A stretch of 64,000 nt of DNA from Paraphaeosphaeria minitans. Taxonomy: Eukaryota; Ascomycota; Dothideomycetes; Pleosporales; Didymosphaeriaceae. The position numbers were made by a program, and so were the translations under genes. Location of the stretch: positions 2,578,188 to 2,642,187 of the forward strand of contig WJXW01000007.1 in assembly GCA_015832175.1 (NCBI GenBank), given 5' to 3'. Numbering within the stretch: the first letter of the stretch is position 1; every line of letters starts with the position of its first letter. Of this stretch, positions 43,949 to 54,833 are shown piece after piece. A model generated the notes under the pieces. It made no database searches. It worked only from the letters and a program-made list of their open reading frames with translations, and was not told where the DNA came from.

Positions 43949-44612
43949 GGGTGAGTGAAAGGCGGGCGTGGCGTGGCGTGGCGTGGCGTGGCGGGTTTCA
44001 AAGCGAAGTTGGAATCGGCATGGGAGTCTGCGAGTTACTCGCAAGGAGTGATTGTGAGATTGGTCGTGGTGAGTCTCAATCGGCCGTGGGTTCGGGTCGT
44101 GTTGGGACTGGAAGCGGTGAGCGTGCCCGCATGTATTTCAGTATTTCACGGAATGAAAGTAAAAAAAAGAAAAGAAAAGAAAAGAAAAGAGAAGAAAAGA
44201 AAAGAAAAGAAAAGAAAAGAAAAGAAAAGAAAAGAAAAGAAAAGAAAAGAAAAGAAAAGAAAAGAAAAGAAAAGAAAAGAAAAGAAAAGAAAAGAAAAGA
44301 AAAGAAAAGAAAAGAAAAGAAAAGAAAAGAAAAGAAAAGCCATACAGTATACCAAATGATTCATAGATGTGTGTGTCATGTCCACCAAAGCCGATCCGCT
44401 GCTCGTCCCTCCCCCCATCCCACGCAACGTATTTACAGAAGAGACACCGTATCCGAGTCCATTAACACAGGGAAAAAGTATAGCTCCGGGCATCATCCGT
44501 CTAACCCTCATCAATCAATCGTTACCATGAACAGCGTATGCAAGTCGTCAAGATCGATCCCACATCAGAATGCCAGTCGCCCAGAACGCCCGTCGAGTGT
44601 ACAGTACAGGTC
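43949..44612. other. Convergent intergenic region with microsatellites
   Basis: 664 bp containing a (GGCGT)n tract at 43965-43992 and a long (AAAAG)n tract. No gene is supported; frames through the A/G tract are artefacts of the repeat. Confidence 0.6.
44161..44339. repeat. (AAAAG)n pentanucleotide array, about 35 copies
   Basis: 179 bases of A and G only on the plus strand, nearly all perfect AAAAG, with one early GAGAAG variant. All frames are open because no stop can be built from this unit. Confidence 0.95.
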
Positions 44613-47600
44613 TCATCGTCGTCGCGTTGCCTCGATTGCCTTTTCCATGCTGACGATGCGCAGACTCTTGCCTCGGCCAAGCTTGCCGTTCATGAGGCCG
44701 GCAGCGGGCACTATTGAATCGTCCCAGTGGCGAAAGACGGCTCGCATGTCTCGCGGGACGCCTTCGAGTAAGATCGTCGTGGGAGGTTTGATCGGGCGGT
44801 CTTCCTCCGTCACCGCTAGGATGACATATTCTTGCGCGAACATGAGAGCCGTAGAAAAAGCGTGATGTTGCGAGCGCGAGAGGGGGCCAACGATACTACC
44901 TTCCGTTAGTATGGTCAAAGGTAGCGACATGGCGACCACTTACATGTACATCTCGAAGTAGGCGTCCAAGATGTATATATGCTCAGGCTCCAGATCCCGC
45001 TGGCAAAACGGCATAATCTCCACAATCTTGGTACTCATACCAGGGGGAAGCGGAGACTTGGGAGGACTTGGCGTCTGTTCCCGTTCAGCGGACATCCTTC
45101 TGTTAAACTGCCACGACGGCCGGCGTAGCATGGCTGGAAGGTAAGAGCTCACCTGGAGACTCCCCCATCCCGAAGACTGCTGTTGCTCGATCTTGAAGAG
45201 CCGCGTTTGGTATCGCTCCGAGGAAGCTTTGTACCGCCAGTGGTCCGCCGATCGGGGTATAGCAGGCCCTTTACCGATGGTGGGAGGGAAAACCTGAATC
45301 ATCTCGTTTGGTTCCGCGCCTTCATCAACTTCGAGAACATCGCCTCCCGGTGCCAGATCCATGCCCATCAGGCGTGCACCTGCCAATTCTTCCGCACAAC
45401 ATCCTCGACCTTTCCAGAGATAGACCTTTCCACGAGAGGTAGCGATGATATAAGTGTATCCCGAACAGAGGCTCCTGGGAACATAATCAACTTCATCGAA
45501 TACAAGGCGACCTAGGTGCCGACGGCCGCAAAGCATGTACTCTTTGGCCGGAGGAAATGACCCTCGTCGCGTGATGAGGATGCCCCCAAGCGCGTCAAGG
45601 AGGTTTGGTGTTTCCTTCCCTTGTCGTATTGATACCAAGGTCCCTTGGTTTTGTCTGGCATAGTTCTTTGCATAGAGCTGAACATCCTCAATGGTGGATT
45701 CGGCTACCCCATTACCTGCCCAGAGATAGATCTCGGTACCCTTGGAGCCGCTGGCGTTGCTAAAGGTGTGAGTGCATAGGTACATGCAATCTTGGAACAG
45801 GACATGCTCATCGTGTGCATGGATAGGGATAATCTTTCCTTCTCCTGTTACTTCATGGATCTGCTTTCGGATGGTCCTGATCTTTCCATTAGGGCTCAAG
45901 TCGTACGGTGGAGTCTTCAGGATACGGACCGTATCAATGTTCTCGGGCAACACTCCTGTGGTAACTGGTTGTTCGTCGAAGAAGTCGGTGAAGACGCCGG
46001 CAGGCTTCTCAGGTGAGAGAGACTCCTTGAAAGGCTCGGACTGAGGCCTGGTGCCCATCACGGGTGGCGATATGCGCGAGACATTGGACGAGTATGGCTT
46101 CGGAGGTGTCGATTCCCTCGATCGTGCTGCAACCAAACCCCCCAGACTGCCCAGTCCGCCCAAACCAAGACCGGCCGGGTTTGGCTTTGTTGCGAGAGTT
46201 TTAGGGTGTGTCGGCTCCGGTATTTCAGTAGGGCTGCTTAGACCGACGCTCTCCGTTGCAGCTTGTTGGTCTGCTCTCGTTGGAAACTTGATTGGTGACT
46301 TCGGCTTGCTCGAGACAGGCGATGAAGAAGTCGATGGACGACCCCAGAGAGCTGTGGCATTCTTTACAGAGAACGATGGCTTGTCTGGCGATCGCTCTTC
46401 TTTCCTTGCACTGCCGGTGTTGGGAGGTGCAATCTCTTTCAAAGCCTGAATCTCCGACTTGGGCGGGGGCGTTGGCAGTGGTCGTGATTGGAACACCGAG
46501 CTCGGCTTGACAGCAGAGTACGATGGCGATGGTACAGGTTTGGGAGATTGAGCGACTGGCACGAGAGGTGATTTTTGTGGAGTAGCTTGCGCTGCAGGGG
46601 ACACCTCCCGTTCCAGGTCCAAAGACGCGGGCTTCTTTGGCGGTTCCGGCGTTGGCGATTTTGGAAGTCTCTTGGACAGATCTGGAGACTTTGCCGGCGT
46701 GACTGGCTTATCCTTCAACGAAATCCTGGCAGGCGTTCGGTCTACTGGGGCATTGTTAGGAGGCTCAGAGCTGGGCAGCACATGTTCTGTTTTGACCAAC
46801 GGAACCTTGGCGACTGGAGCTACCTTTTCTAAGTTCGCTTTCAGCGAAGTGTCCGTTGACGTTGTCTCACTCTGCTTCGCACCCGGTGCTCGCCTCTTCG
46901 GCCCTCGGGCTCTGCCCTTGGTCATGTGAGTCAACTCCGGAGCGGGGCCAGTCTTTTCCTCCTGAGCCGGCTTGCCAGGAGCTTCTTCAACGTCTTCCTT
47001 CGCAGTGCCTCCAGATCCGGCCATGGGTGGCGGTCCTCGCGCCAACATGTTTGCCAAAGCCGGGTTGAATCGGTCTGCAAGCTTACTAGCTTTTAACAGG
47101 GGTGTCTCCGTGTTTACGAGTGGAGCAATCGGCTGCCCGGATTTTCCAGTAACCACCGGTCTGCTTGTCCGTAGACTCTTTCTCCGGGCGATTGCTTCTG
47201 GCGTAAATCCTGTCTCTTTTGGAGGCGGGGGCTTGGAAAAGCTGTCCGATCTTGCAAGGTTCTGCCGGGCTGCTATGGCTTCGGGCGTTGGGGCATCTTT
47301 GGCGGAGGCGGAGCTGTCCGTCCTTTTATGAGCAGCGGATCCTTCCTCTTGAGCTTTCGCCAACATGACGGCTTTTGTCGACACCAAGCTGTCCCGGAAC
47401 TCGTCTCTGCGTACGGAAGGCTTTGGTCCGCCTGTAACGTTCAAAGCATTCTTTCCTGAGAGGATGTTGCTTTTCAACACGTCCGGGGCAATGTAGTTCT
47501 TCGTCTCCGTTCGTCTCAACTTTCCGAAAACGTTCTGCAACTCATTAACTTCCTCACTCTTTGAGTTGCTTCCAACAGGCTGGCGTGATTTCAAGGTTGC

Positions 47601-49685
47601 ACGAAGGTCTTTCTTTGGCGGCGTGTCGGGCTTCGGTTTTACGGCAGTAGGCGAAAGAGTAGCATCTTTTGCGAAACGAGACGAAGAGATGACAGGTTTC
47701 GTGGCCATAGTAATAGGTGGACTTTTCGGTGTCTCGGGCTCTGCACTCAGCGGTACTGATTCGTCCGCTGCACTGTTACTGTCGTCGGCAGGCATCGATG
47801 GCTTTGTGACTACTACGGGCTTTGGTTTCGGAGATGGCAGCACTGGTTTTGCGTCGTCGATGACTTCTGGTTCCTCTTTCTTTGGAGATTCAAGCTTCTC
47901 ACGCAAGCTCTGCAAGCTCTGCAAGCTCTGCAAGCTTTGCAATGGCTTTATGGTTTTGTGAAGTGGAGATGGCTCTTCCTTCTTCGAAGGAGACTCTGAT
48001 CTAGTGCGCGAGCTCACAGGCCTCAGCTGAACCTCCTTGATCGGCGATGATCTACCAGAAGCTGTTGCAACATCAGCAGGTGGGCTCTGCAACGGGCTCA
48101 CTCTGCCAAAATCTACACTGCCGCGCTGCTGTTTGATGCGGCTCAGCTCACTCATCCAGGCGGGTTGTTGCGAAAGTGGTTGTTGGTTTTTGGGAGACTC
48201 TGGCTTGTTGAGTGCGCTTTCTAGCCAGCTGGACTTTGTCGGACTCCAGCGCTTCGATGGACTTGGCGGTGAGGTCTCGTCCTGCTGCGGCTGACCTTCG
48301 CTGAACGTGGACGCGACAGACTTGCTACGGCTGTGGCGAGGTAGGGCAGGCTTAACGAACTCGGGTTTCTGCGGCGTTTCCGCAGCGTCTTTGGTGAGGA
48401 TTGCGAGACCAGCGCTAGAGCTTGGTCGAGACGAAGGCTCGATGGAGTTGTCTCGGCTGAGGGTGCTCGGTCTTGAGGCGGGTGGAGGCAGCGTGCCATA
48501 GGTGCTCCCTCTGTTGCTCAGGGTAGAATTCCGTCGGCTCAAGGTTGGTGGCGCTTGAGAGCTCCACCTCTTGCTCACACTGTCGCTACGCTTCATTATG
48601 GCGCTCTGGACGAAACCGCCCATGCCTTTGGTGGGAGATGCGGGGCGATCAGGAGACATGCGCCCTTGGGTGGGCGACATTGCCAGGCCACGAACCGAAG
48701 CGCGATCGCCTCCGTCCACGGAAGACCCGCTCTCCGACGGAGGCGCAAACTTCTGGGCATCGAGCACAGGGAGCAGCGATTTGGGGGTTGGGGTTGACTC
48801 TGCATCGGCGCCGGACGATGATGCGGTGACGGAGATGCGGTTGCCGAGGAGAGCGCTGCTGCGGATTGAGGCACTCGAAAGAGCCCTCTCCTGCGGTGGG
48901 GATGTTGCTCCAGGTTCGGCTGTCGAGTCGCGCGACATGCCGGGTAGCTGCTTCCTCCCGGACATGGACCCCGCCTCGGAGATGTTGTCCTCGTTGTTCT
49001 TCCTGTATGCCGCAGAGGAAATGCCTCGATCTGGTGTCTGTTTGAACCAAGATGGGTCTTTGGCACCCAGCGACTGCGCTATCTGGGTTCGCGAGGCAGG
49101 TCGTTCTGGCGAGGGCGGCTCCGAGGGACGTGGTGAGCCAGCTGTGGCCCTGTCTGGCGAGCTCAGTGCCACCGAGGTTGGCCTCCGCATGCTGCTCGAC
49201 TGCGGCCTCCGTTGCTGCCACGAGAGCGTTCCTGAGCGGCCCAGTGCTGCCGCGCTCGGGGCGGGTTTCTTCGGCTCCGTGTCGTCGACGAGCTGTGCGG
49301 GCGGGCGCGTCAGCAGCTGCAGAGATTCGTCGCGGGCGCTCTCCCGTGACGGTGGCTCCATGGTGGGCGTGGGCGTGTCGGCGAGCTTGTCTGGCACACT
49401 CGGAGGAGTATCAGCGAGAGAGCGGTGCGACTGGGGCGTGGTGGGCTTGTCGGGAGACAGCGAGCGAGCACGTTCTGTTGTTTTTGATTAGGCCCGTCCG
49501 GCGACAGCTCAGCTCTGAGAAGACGGGGGCATACCTGCTCTGCGGGCGAGTCGTTCGCTCCGGCCCTGGATGAGCTCTTCTTCGAGCTTCTTGACGCGCT
49601 CGGCGTCCTCGTGATCTCGCAGATCAGACAGCGTGCGCATGCGCTCGAGGAACTGGCGAGGGTCGACCTCGTCCTGGTTCGACAT
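44613..49685 (-). CDS. Gelsolin-repeat actin-binding protein with DUF4045-type N-terminal region
   Basis: Exons are 49685..49535, 49474..44944 and 44895..44613; introns of 60 nt (GTATGC..AACAG) and 48 nt (GTAAGT, ACTAAC, GGTAG); 1654 residues. It starts MSNQDEVDPRQFLERMRTL with a short Glu/Arg helix. About 1100 residues are disordered, Ser/Pro/Lys-rich and positively charged, with an LQSLQSLQS run and a conserved core (KNYIAPDVLKSNILSGKNAL). The C-terminal 350 residues hold gelsolin-like repeats: RILKTPPYDLSPNGKIRTIR, HVLFQDCMYLCTHTF, GTEIYLWAGNGVAES, then a second with LVFDEVDYVPRSLCSGYTYI and VYLWKGRGC, and a last one spanning the second intron (IYILDAYFEMY, SRSQHHAFSTALMFAQEY). By family this caps or severs actin filaments under Ca2+ control; fungal members with this layout are poorly studied. 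Confidence 0.88.
47896..47943 (-). repeat. 9-bp coding repeat (Leu-Gln-Ser)n
   Basis: Four to five in-frame 9-bp units in the gelsolin-repeat gene encode LQSLQSLQSLQS. Confidence 0.8.
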
Positions 49686-49828
49686 GTTGGGGGTCTAGGT
49701 ATACTGTGGAGATAGACAGCTGTTCCGACGAGCGCCCACGGCGGATGCTCGCATGCCAACAGCAGCAGCTGGTGCACAGTGCAAATGAAGGTAGTGCTGG
49801 GGCGAATTGGTCCGAAACACAGCGATGC

Positions 49829-49948
49829 GGAGTTGGGTAGGTACCTACAAGGAGGCAGAGTCAGCTACCTACACGGACGCAGAGTTGGGTACCTACACGG
49901 ACGCAGAGTTGGGTACCTACACGGACGCAGAGTTGGGTACCTACACGC
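49829..49948. repeat. 24-bp minisatellite, about four and a half copies
   Basis: ACCTACACGGACGCAGAGTT starts at 49868, 49892 and 49916 at 24-bp spacing, flanked by diverged copies. Each unit holds the KpnI-type palindrome GGTACC. The spacing is a multiple of three, so long frames open on both strands, but there is no other coding sign. Confidence 0.85.
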
Positions 49949-50228
49949 AATCTCGGTTCGGTTCTGGTTCGAATTCGACGAGACGGAGACACACTGCACT
50001 GCACAGGAACAAGCACCAGCACGCGCGTGGGTGAGGGCCGAGTTGAGGGATTGGCGTGTTTCTAGACTAGATGGTGCTTGTTTGTTTTGCTGCCCGCGAG
50101 TTCCCAGCTGACTGACGGTGCCCGAGATGGTTGCCGCGCTTGTCACAGCGGCGCGCTACCCACTTTTTCCACCAGGGAACCGCACGCGTTGCCCCTTGCA
50201 GCCGCCCACGCCATCAGCAGGATTACCA

Positions 50229-50538
50229 TTCAATCCACCTACATAGTAGATCAGGACCGTTAGCCACTTGGATCGGCCTGTTACCTACCTATCCACCTAG
50301 AACAGGACCGTTACCCACGTAGAACAGGACCGTTACCCAGCTAGAACAGCACCGTTACCCACCTAGAACAGGACCGTTACCCAGCTAGAACAGCACCCTC
50401 ACCCAGATCAACACCCTCAGCATCCTCACCCAGACCAGCACCCTCAGCATCCTCACCCAGATCAACACCCTCAGCACCCTCACTCAGATCAACACCCTCA
50501 CCCAGACCAGCACCCTCAACACCCTCACCCACCTAGAT
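50229..50538. repeat. 22-bp minisatellite passing into a CACCCTCA-rich array
   Basis: CCGTTACCCA recurs at 50308, 50330, 50352 and 50374 (22 bp). From about 50390 the unit changes to CACCCTCACCCAGAtCAA-type sequence with irregular 15-33-bp spacing. Shared CTAGAACAG/CAGATCAAC ends suggest the second array grew from the first. Confidence 0.75.
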
Positions 50539-50549
50539 CAGTACCTCGA

Positions 50550-51354
50550 TCAGTACAGAAACAGCCGGCTCTTCGCGTCCTGCACCACCCACCGCAGCCC
50601 TTCGTGCAGGTTCGTGCCCGTCATGGCGCTGCAGGCCATGATGGTCCATTTGTGCGTCTTGATGGCGTCGAGCCCGAGTCCCTGCACCGCGTTATTGGCC
50701 TGACAACCGCCCTCTTTGCCCGTCGCACCGCGCATACCTGTCGAACCTCGTCTTCGGTCATGGATCCCGACACGTCGCTCTTGTTCTTGAACACGAGCAA
50801 GCTCGCTCCCATGAGCCGCTGCGTGTGTCAGTGCGGAATGTGCCTCCCCTTGCCGTAGACCACGCACCTCTTCCTGGAGTAGCCCCTCCAGCTCGCGCCG
50901 ACAGTCGTCGATTCGCTCGCGGTCGGTGGCATCCACCACCCAGATGAGCGTGTCGGTTTTCTCAAAGTAGTTCTTCCAATACGTTCGCAGCGTCTTTTGG
51001 CCGCCCACATCCCCTGCGACGTCAGCTTCCCGAGTCCAAGTTGCTGCTCGTAGGCGCCGTACAAATGTTCAACTTGTAGCTTCCTCCGTCAGCATTCGGC
51101 CCCCGTCCTTTATTCCATGAACCAGTCTTACCCGTCGTACTCGATTGTCTTGATGATGAAGCCCAGCGTCGGGCTGACGCTGTTCACATCCTCATTCATG
51201 ATTTTTTTAACAATGGTGGTCTTTCCTGCATTGTCCAGACCCCTAGTTCGAGTCAGAAACAACGTCTTTCGGTCGGCAAGAGCTGCCAATCGTACAGCAT
51301 TAATATCCTCATCTCCTTGTCCTTCAGGCGTGCTTTCCTCAAGATTGACAGCAT
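50550..51354 (-). CDS. ARL2: ARL2-type small GTPase (Alp41/Cin4 orthologue)
   Basis: Six exons: 51354..51296, 51242..51132, 51079..51063, 51013..50868, 50818..50738 and 50681..50550; introns of 53, 52, 49, 49 and 56 nt; 181 residues. GTPase motifs: [14 protein letters not shown] (P loop, split by intron 1), SPTLGF (switch I), [15 protein letters not shown] (switch II, split by two introns), [10 protein letters not shown] (NKxD) and ACSAMTG (SA). Residues YDGYKLNIWDVGGQ are ARL2-typical and length is close to the ~184 expected. ARL2 works with tubulin cofactors D and E in alpha/beta-tubulin assembly. Exon 3 has only 17 nt. The start matches the short N-terminus [19 protein letters not shown]. 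Confidence 0.93.
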
Positions 51355-51520
51355 CTTTGCGCTGTTGTGTGTTGTAGTAACCGACCTCCAGGCAGATTCG
51401 ATGAGCCGAGTCGAGTCGAGTTCTCCGGCGGGCGTCGGCTAAACTTTCCACTCACGGATTACCTACCGTACCTACCTACCGTACAAACGAGCAGGTATAC
51501 ACCGCCCCGGCGATGCTGCC

Positions 51521-51576
51521 ACAATGGCACAATGGCACAATGGCACAATGGCACAATGGCACAATGGCACAATGGC
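51521..51576. repeat. 8-bp tandem repeat (ACAATGGC), seven copies
   Basis: Perfect copies begin at 51521, 51529, 51537, 51545, 51553, 51561 and 51569. Confidence 0.95.
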
Positions 51577-51904
51577 ATCTACGCAGCCCGACTCTCTACT
51601 CATGTACTCGTCGATGACATGTGTAGCCCGTGAGCCGCCCAACCGGCGACGTAGAAGCACACTATGCGTGTTGACCGGGACAGGGTACCTACCGTACAAG
51701 AACCTCTCACTCATCTTCAAACCACGCTGCGCTAGTCCTGCCACGTACCGGGCCATGGCTCAAGTAAAAGAACTCGACAGACCGCGCAGGCGTTACTTTC
51801 TGCCACCCTTCCAACGGACTCTTTCGCGCGTGACCCAGGCAGCAATCGGGCCCTTTAAAAGGACTGCCAGCCAACTCTCCTCTGCCCGTCTTCTTCTCAT
51901 ACCT

Positions 51905-52222
51905 TCCCCTTCCTCTTATCCCTTCGACTTCCTCTGATACCTTCGACTCTTTCTCATACCTTCGACCCCCTCTCATACCTTCGACCCCCTCTCATACCTT
52001 TGACTTCCTCTCATACCTTTGACTTCCTCTTATACCTTTGACTTCTTCTTATACCTTTGACTTCCTCTTATACCTTCAACTCTACCTCAAACATTTGACT
52101 TCCTCTGATACATTCGACTCCCTTTTATACCTTCGAATTCCTCTCATACCTTTGACTCTATCTCATACCTTCGACTTCCTTACATACATTCGACTTCCTC
52201 TCATACCTTCGACTCCCTCTTT
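51905..52222. repeat. 19-bp pyrimidine-rich minisatellite, about 17 copies
   Basis: TTCGACcccctctcatacc-like units recur every 19 bp (for example at 51961, 51980, 51999) with T/C changes and TTCGAC/TTTGAC variation. The plus strand is about 80% pyrimidine. Confidence 0.85.
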
Positions 52223-52323
52223 TGCAGGGCCACAACTCAGTGCCACTCTTGCAACTTTCCCGAGTCTACTGGCCTCACGTGCTCCGAAAGGGTTAGACTC
52301 ACCTAATAGAGGAAGTTGCTACC

Positions 52324-54833
52324 ATGGCACATTTCCCAATGGTCTCCCGCGAGATGCTTTACGATGCACAACCACCGCTCCAGCTCGAGGAGAACGGCCA
52401 ATTGTGGCCACAAGACATTACACAGCCCAAGGGGCACGCCGCAGAGCAGCTGACCTGGCAGCAAGAGCAGATGTCGAAAGCGCCCCAGGTACGTACTTAA
52501 CAAGCTACTAGTTAGGCCCTCAACCTTGTGCTCTTCTGTTCTGTGTGGTCGCATCCTTCACTAACAGACCCTACAAGTCAACCAAGAAGAGCAAGTGGCT
52601 GAAGCTCGACGTCCACGGCGACACAATGGCAGACAATTCCCACGGCGCCGACCCATCCGCCCGGTTAGCGCCTCACCTTCGCTGCATCGCTCCTTCAACT
52701 CCAGTACTCTCGGGCTCGACTCACGATAGTTTGTCCCCCCGCGCAGAAGATTCTCAACACCATGAAGGACCTCAAGGCCCCCAGAACAAGAAGATGGATT
52801 CTCGCTACATTCCCGCTCATCTGCGCAAGAAGATAGATCCTCGCTACGTTCCTGCTCATCTGCGCAAGAAGCAGACCAACGGTGACGCCGCGCATGCAGG
52901 CACAGCAAACCCCACCCCAGAGATGAAGGCACTGAAGTCGAAGGGCACCGCTCCCACAGAAGCGCAACCCACGCAACCCACGCAACCCACGCAACCCACG
53001 CAACCACAACTGTGAGTCCAACTTGATTGATCTGCCCGAAGAAAGCAAGGAGAAACATGACTCGGACTGACATAGATACAGCTCAGACGTCGATACTCGA
53101 CCGAAGGCGCCGCTTTCCCCCCTTGTCTCTCCAGCAGAGCGGCAGGCGCAGAACAATGGAGGTTGGGGCCAATACGAGCCGACTAATGCGGTGTGTGCCA
53201 ACGACGACCCAAAGCCGGAGCTTCTGGCGGGAGGGCCCTTGCGGGCCAAGCGTCACGTTTGGCCAAAGAACCGTGACATGAAGGCCGTCTCCAATGATGA
53301 TGAAGAAGACGGCGGCGTGGAGTGCATTTCTTTAAGCAACGGCGATCCCGACTACGATGTGAGGAAGCTCGTTGACTGGAACGGTGACTGGCTTCCGCCG
53401 CCCGAAACTTGGTCGTTCCGCCATGCATTCACCGATCGTCATTTCGGCGCAGGCATCGAGAAGTGGATCAACGGTCATGATAAGAGCTGCATCGAGGATC
53501 TGAGCGACCTTCTTACATCAGCCGAGTTTAAAGGTGTCGAGGTAAGTGCTCCCACTATGTGGCAGCACAAGTTAAACAACATGTCTAATTAAATATTGTT
53601 GTTCATAGTGAACTTCGCTAATTTAATGCGTAGGTCGAAGGAGGCGTTGTCTTGATCGATGGCAAAGAAGTTGCTCAGCAAACGATCAATCACGAGATAG
53701 TCCCCCGAAGCTGGATTGCTACTTATGTCGATACTGCCCCACTCGAGACCTTTTGGAAAGGGTTTCCTGAGCGCGCCCCTGCACCTCTTAGTAATATTGA
53801 GATTACCGAACATCGCCCTTTTTGGGATGAGTATATTGACAGCACTACTAACTTTCTCAACCCGATGAAACACCCAGCCAAGTCAGAGCTTGATATGAAC
53901 GACGAGGAAAACCGCAAGCAGGGTGCAGCGCAGTCAGCAACGCAATATCTGAGGCATATTGATGAAAAGGTCCAATCGCGCAAGCGGAGACATCAGGCAA
54001 AGCTGGCCAGGAAGCCCCAGGTCCAGATCCAAGAGCTGCCCCCTCGTGAGCCTGGCTATCTCCCTACAAGCAATATATACTTGCGACCCGTTGTTGCGGC
54101 TGATGCCAAAGGTATTCAGGTAAGTCATGCCGGTTACCGTACTCTTTTTTTGCAATTGCAGCAACTGAACTGTTGTCTAGGAGCTCTACAATTATTACGT
54201 CACGAACACGATTTATACGCACGAGCACCTTCCTCGAGCTATCAAAGATATCGTAGAGCGGATTCGAACCATTACTAGCGAGGGTCTTCCGTATATTGTT
54301 GCTGTGCTCAAGGGTTCTCACCCCAACGGTCCTCAAGCTTTCGTTAACGAGTCTATTATCGGCATTGCGTACCTTGAGGACTTCGTCGACAAGGGCAGCA
54401 TGTGCCGCTATACATTTGAGCTCGAATGCTACGTCCATCCGGAATTTACACGCCAGAACATAGCCAAGTGTCTCTTCGATTCTCTCCTCTCAATGGTCAA
54501 CCCTGGCTATCCTGTGAAAGGTGGTTACCACTGGGTTAACCGCGGCGAGTATCTCAAGCGTGGTCCGGCTCGAGTCGTCAAGGTCATCAACTGCCACGTT
54601 TATCACGAGACGAGTGACAAGGCGGCTTGGGTGACCGACTTCATGAGGAAGTTTAGGTTTCGCAAGGCCGGTCACTTGTTCAAGATGGGCCACAAATATG
54701 GCAAAGTGTAAGTCACTGCTCGACACGTAGATTCAGAGACCATATTGACCATCTCAGCGTCGACGCCACCATCTACCAACACGAGACAGACGAGGAGATT
54801 GATCCCAGTGTCCCGCCTCTGTCGCCACTTTAA
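52324..54833 (+). CDS. GNAT-fold protein with duplicated RYxPAHLRKK motif
   Basis: Seven exons: 52324..52488, 52568..52703, 52747..53011, 53082..53541, 53634..54119, 54181..54707 and 54758..54833; introns of 79, 43, 70, 92, 61 and 50 nt; 704 residues. The N-terminal 340 residues are disordered: Gln-rich, Arg-rich (RRPRRHNGRQFPRRR), then RYIPAHLRKK at 120-129 and RYVPAHLRKK at 133-142, a (TQP)n tract, and a Trp-rich stretch (KLVDWNGDWLPPPETWSFRH). From about 488 comes a GNAT-like domain: NIYLRPVVAADAKGIQ, ELYNYYVTNTIYTHE, GIAYLEDFVD, YTFELECYVHPEFTRQNIAK, FRKAGHLFKMGHK. It resembles a group of ascomycete acetyltransferase-like proteins with no assigned substrate. Exon 1 is supported by phase and composition; a start at 52626 is the alternative. 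Confidence 0.75.
52971..53004 (+). repeat. 9-bp coding repeat (Gln-Pro-Thr)n
   Basis: Four to five in-frame ACGCAACCC units at the end of exon 3 of the GNAT-fold gene. Confidence 0.8.

Larger units (their letters stand above)
49686..50549. other. Gelsolin gene promoter with two minisatellites
   Basis: 864 bp between the gelsolin-gene start and the ARL2 stop, both on the minus strand. More than 40% of it is tandem repeat (49829-49948 and about 50229-50538). No gene is seen. Confidence 0.6.
51355..52323. other. Divergent intergenic region, ARL2 / GNAT gene, rich in tandem repeats
   Basis: 969 bp between two divergent start codons. It contains an 8-bp array (51521-51576) and a long 19-bp array (about 51905-52222) that ends only 100 bp before the right-hand ATG. 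Both promoters must lie in or beside these repeats. Confidence 0.6.

Noticed and set aside
44146..44514. Open frames of FLFFSFLFFS and KKRKEKKRKE type
   Set aside because: They are translations of the (AAAAG)n microsatellite, which cannot contain a stop.
48571..49491. 306-codon plus-strand open frame
   Set aside because: It is the complement of the disordered part of the gelsolin-repeat gene; composition mirrors the Ser/Pro-rich coding strand.
52626..53015. Alternative start MADNSHGADPSAR for the GNAT-fold gene
   Set aside because: It is open, but the upstream exons join in correct phase with good splice sites (GTACGT, CTAACAG) and give a coherent Gln/Arg-rich N-terminus, so it is kept only as an alternative.
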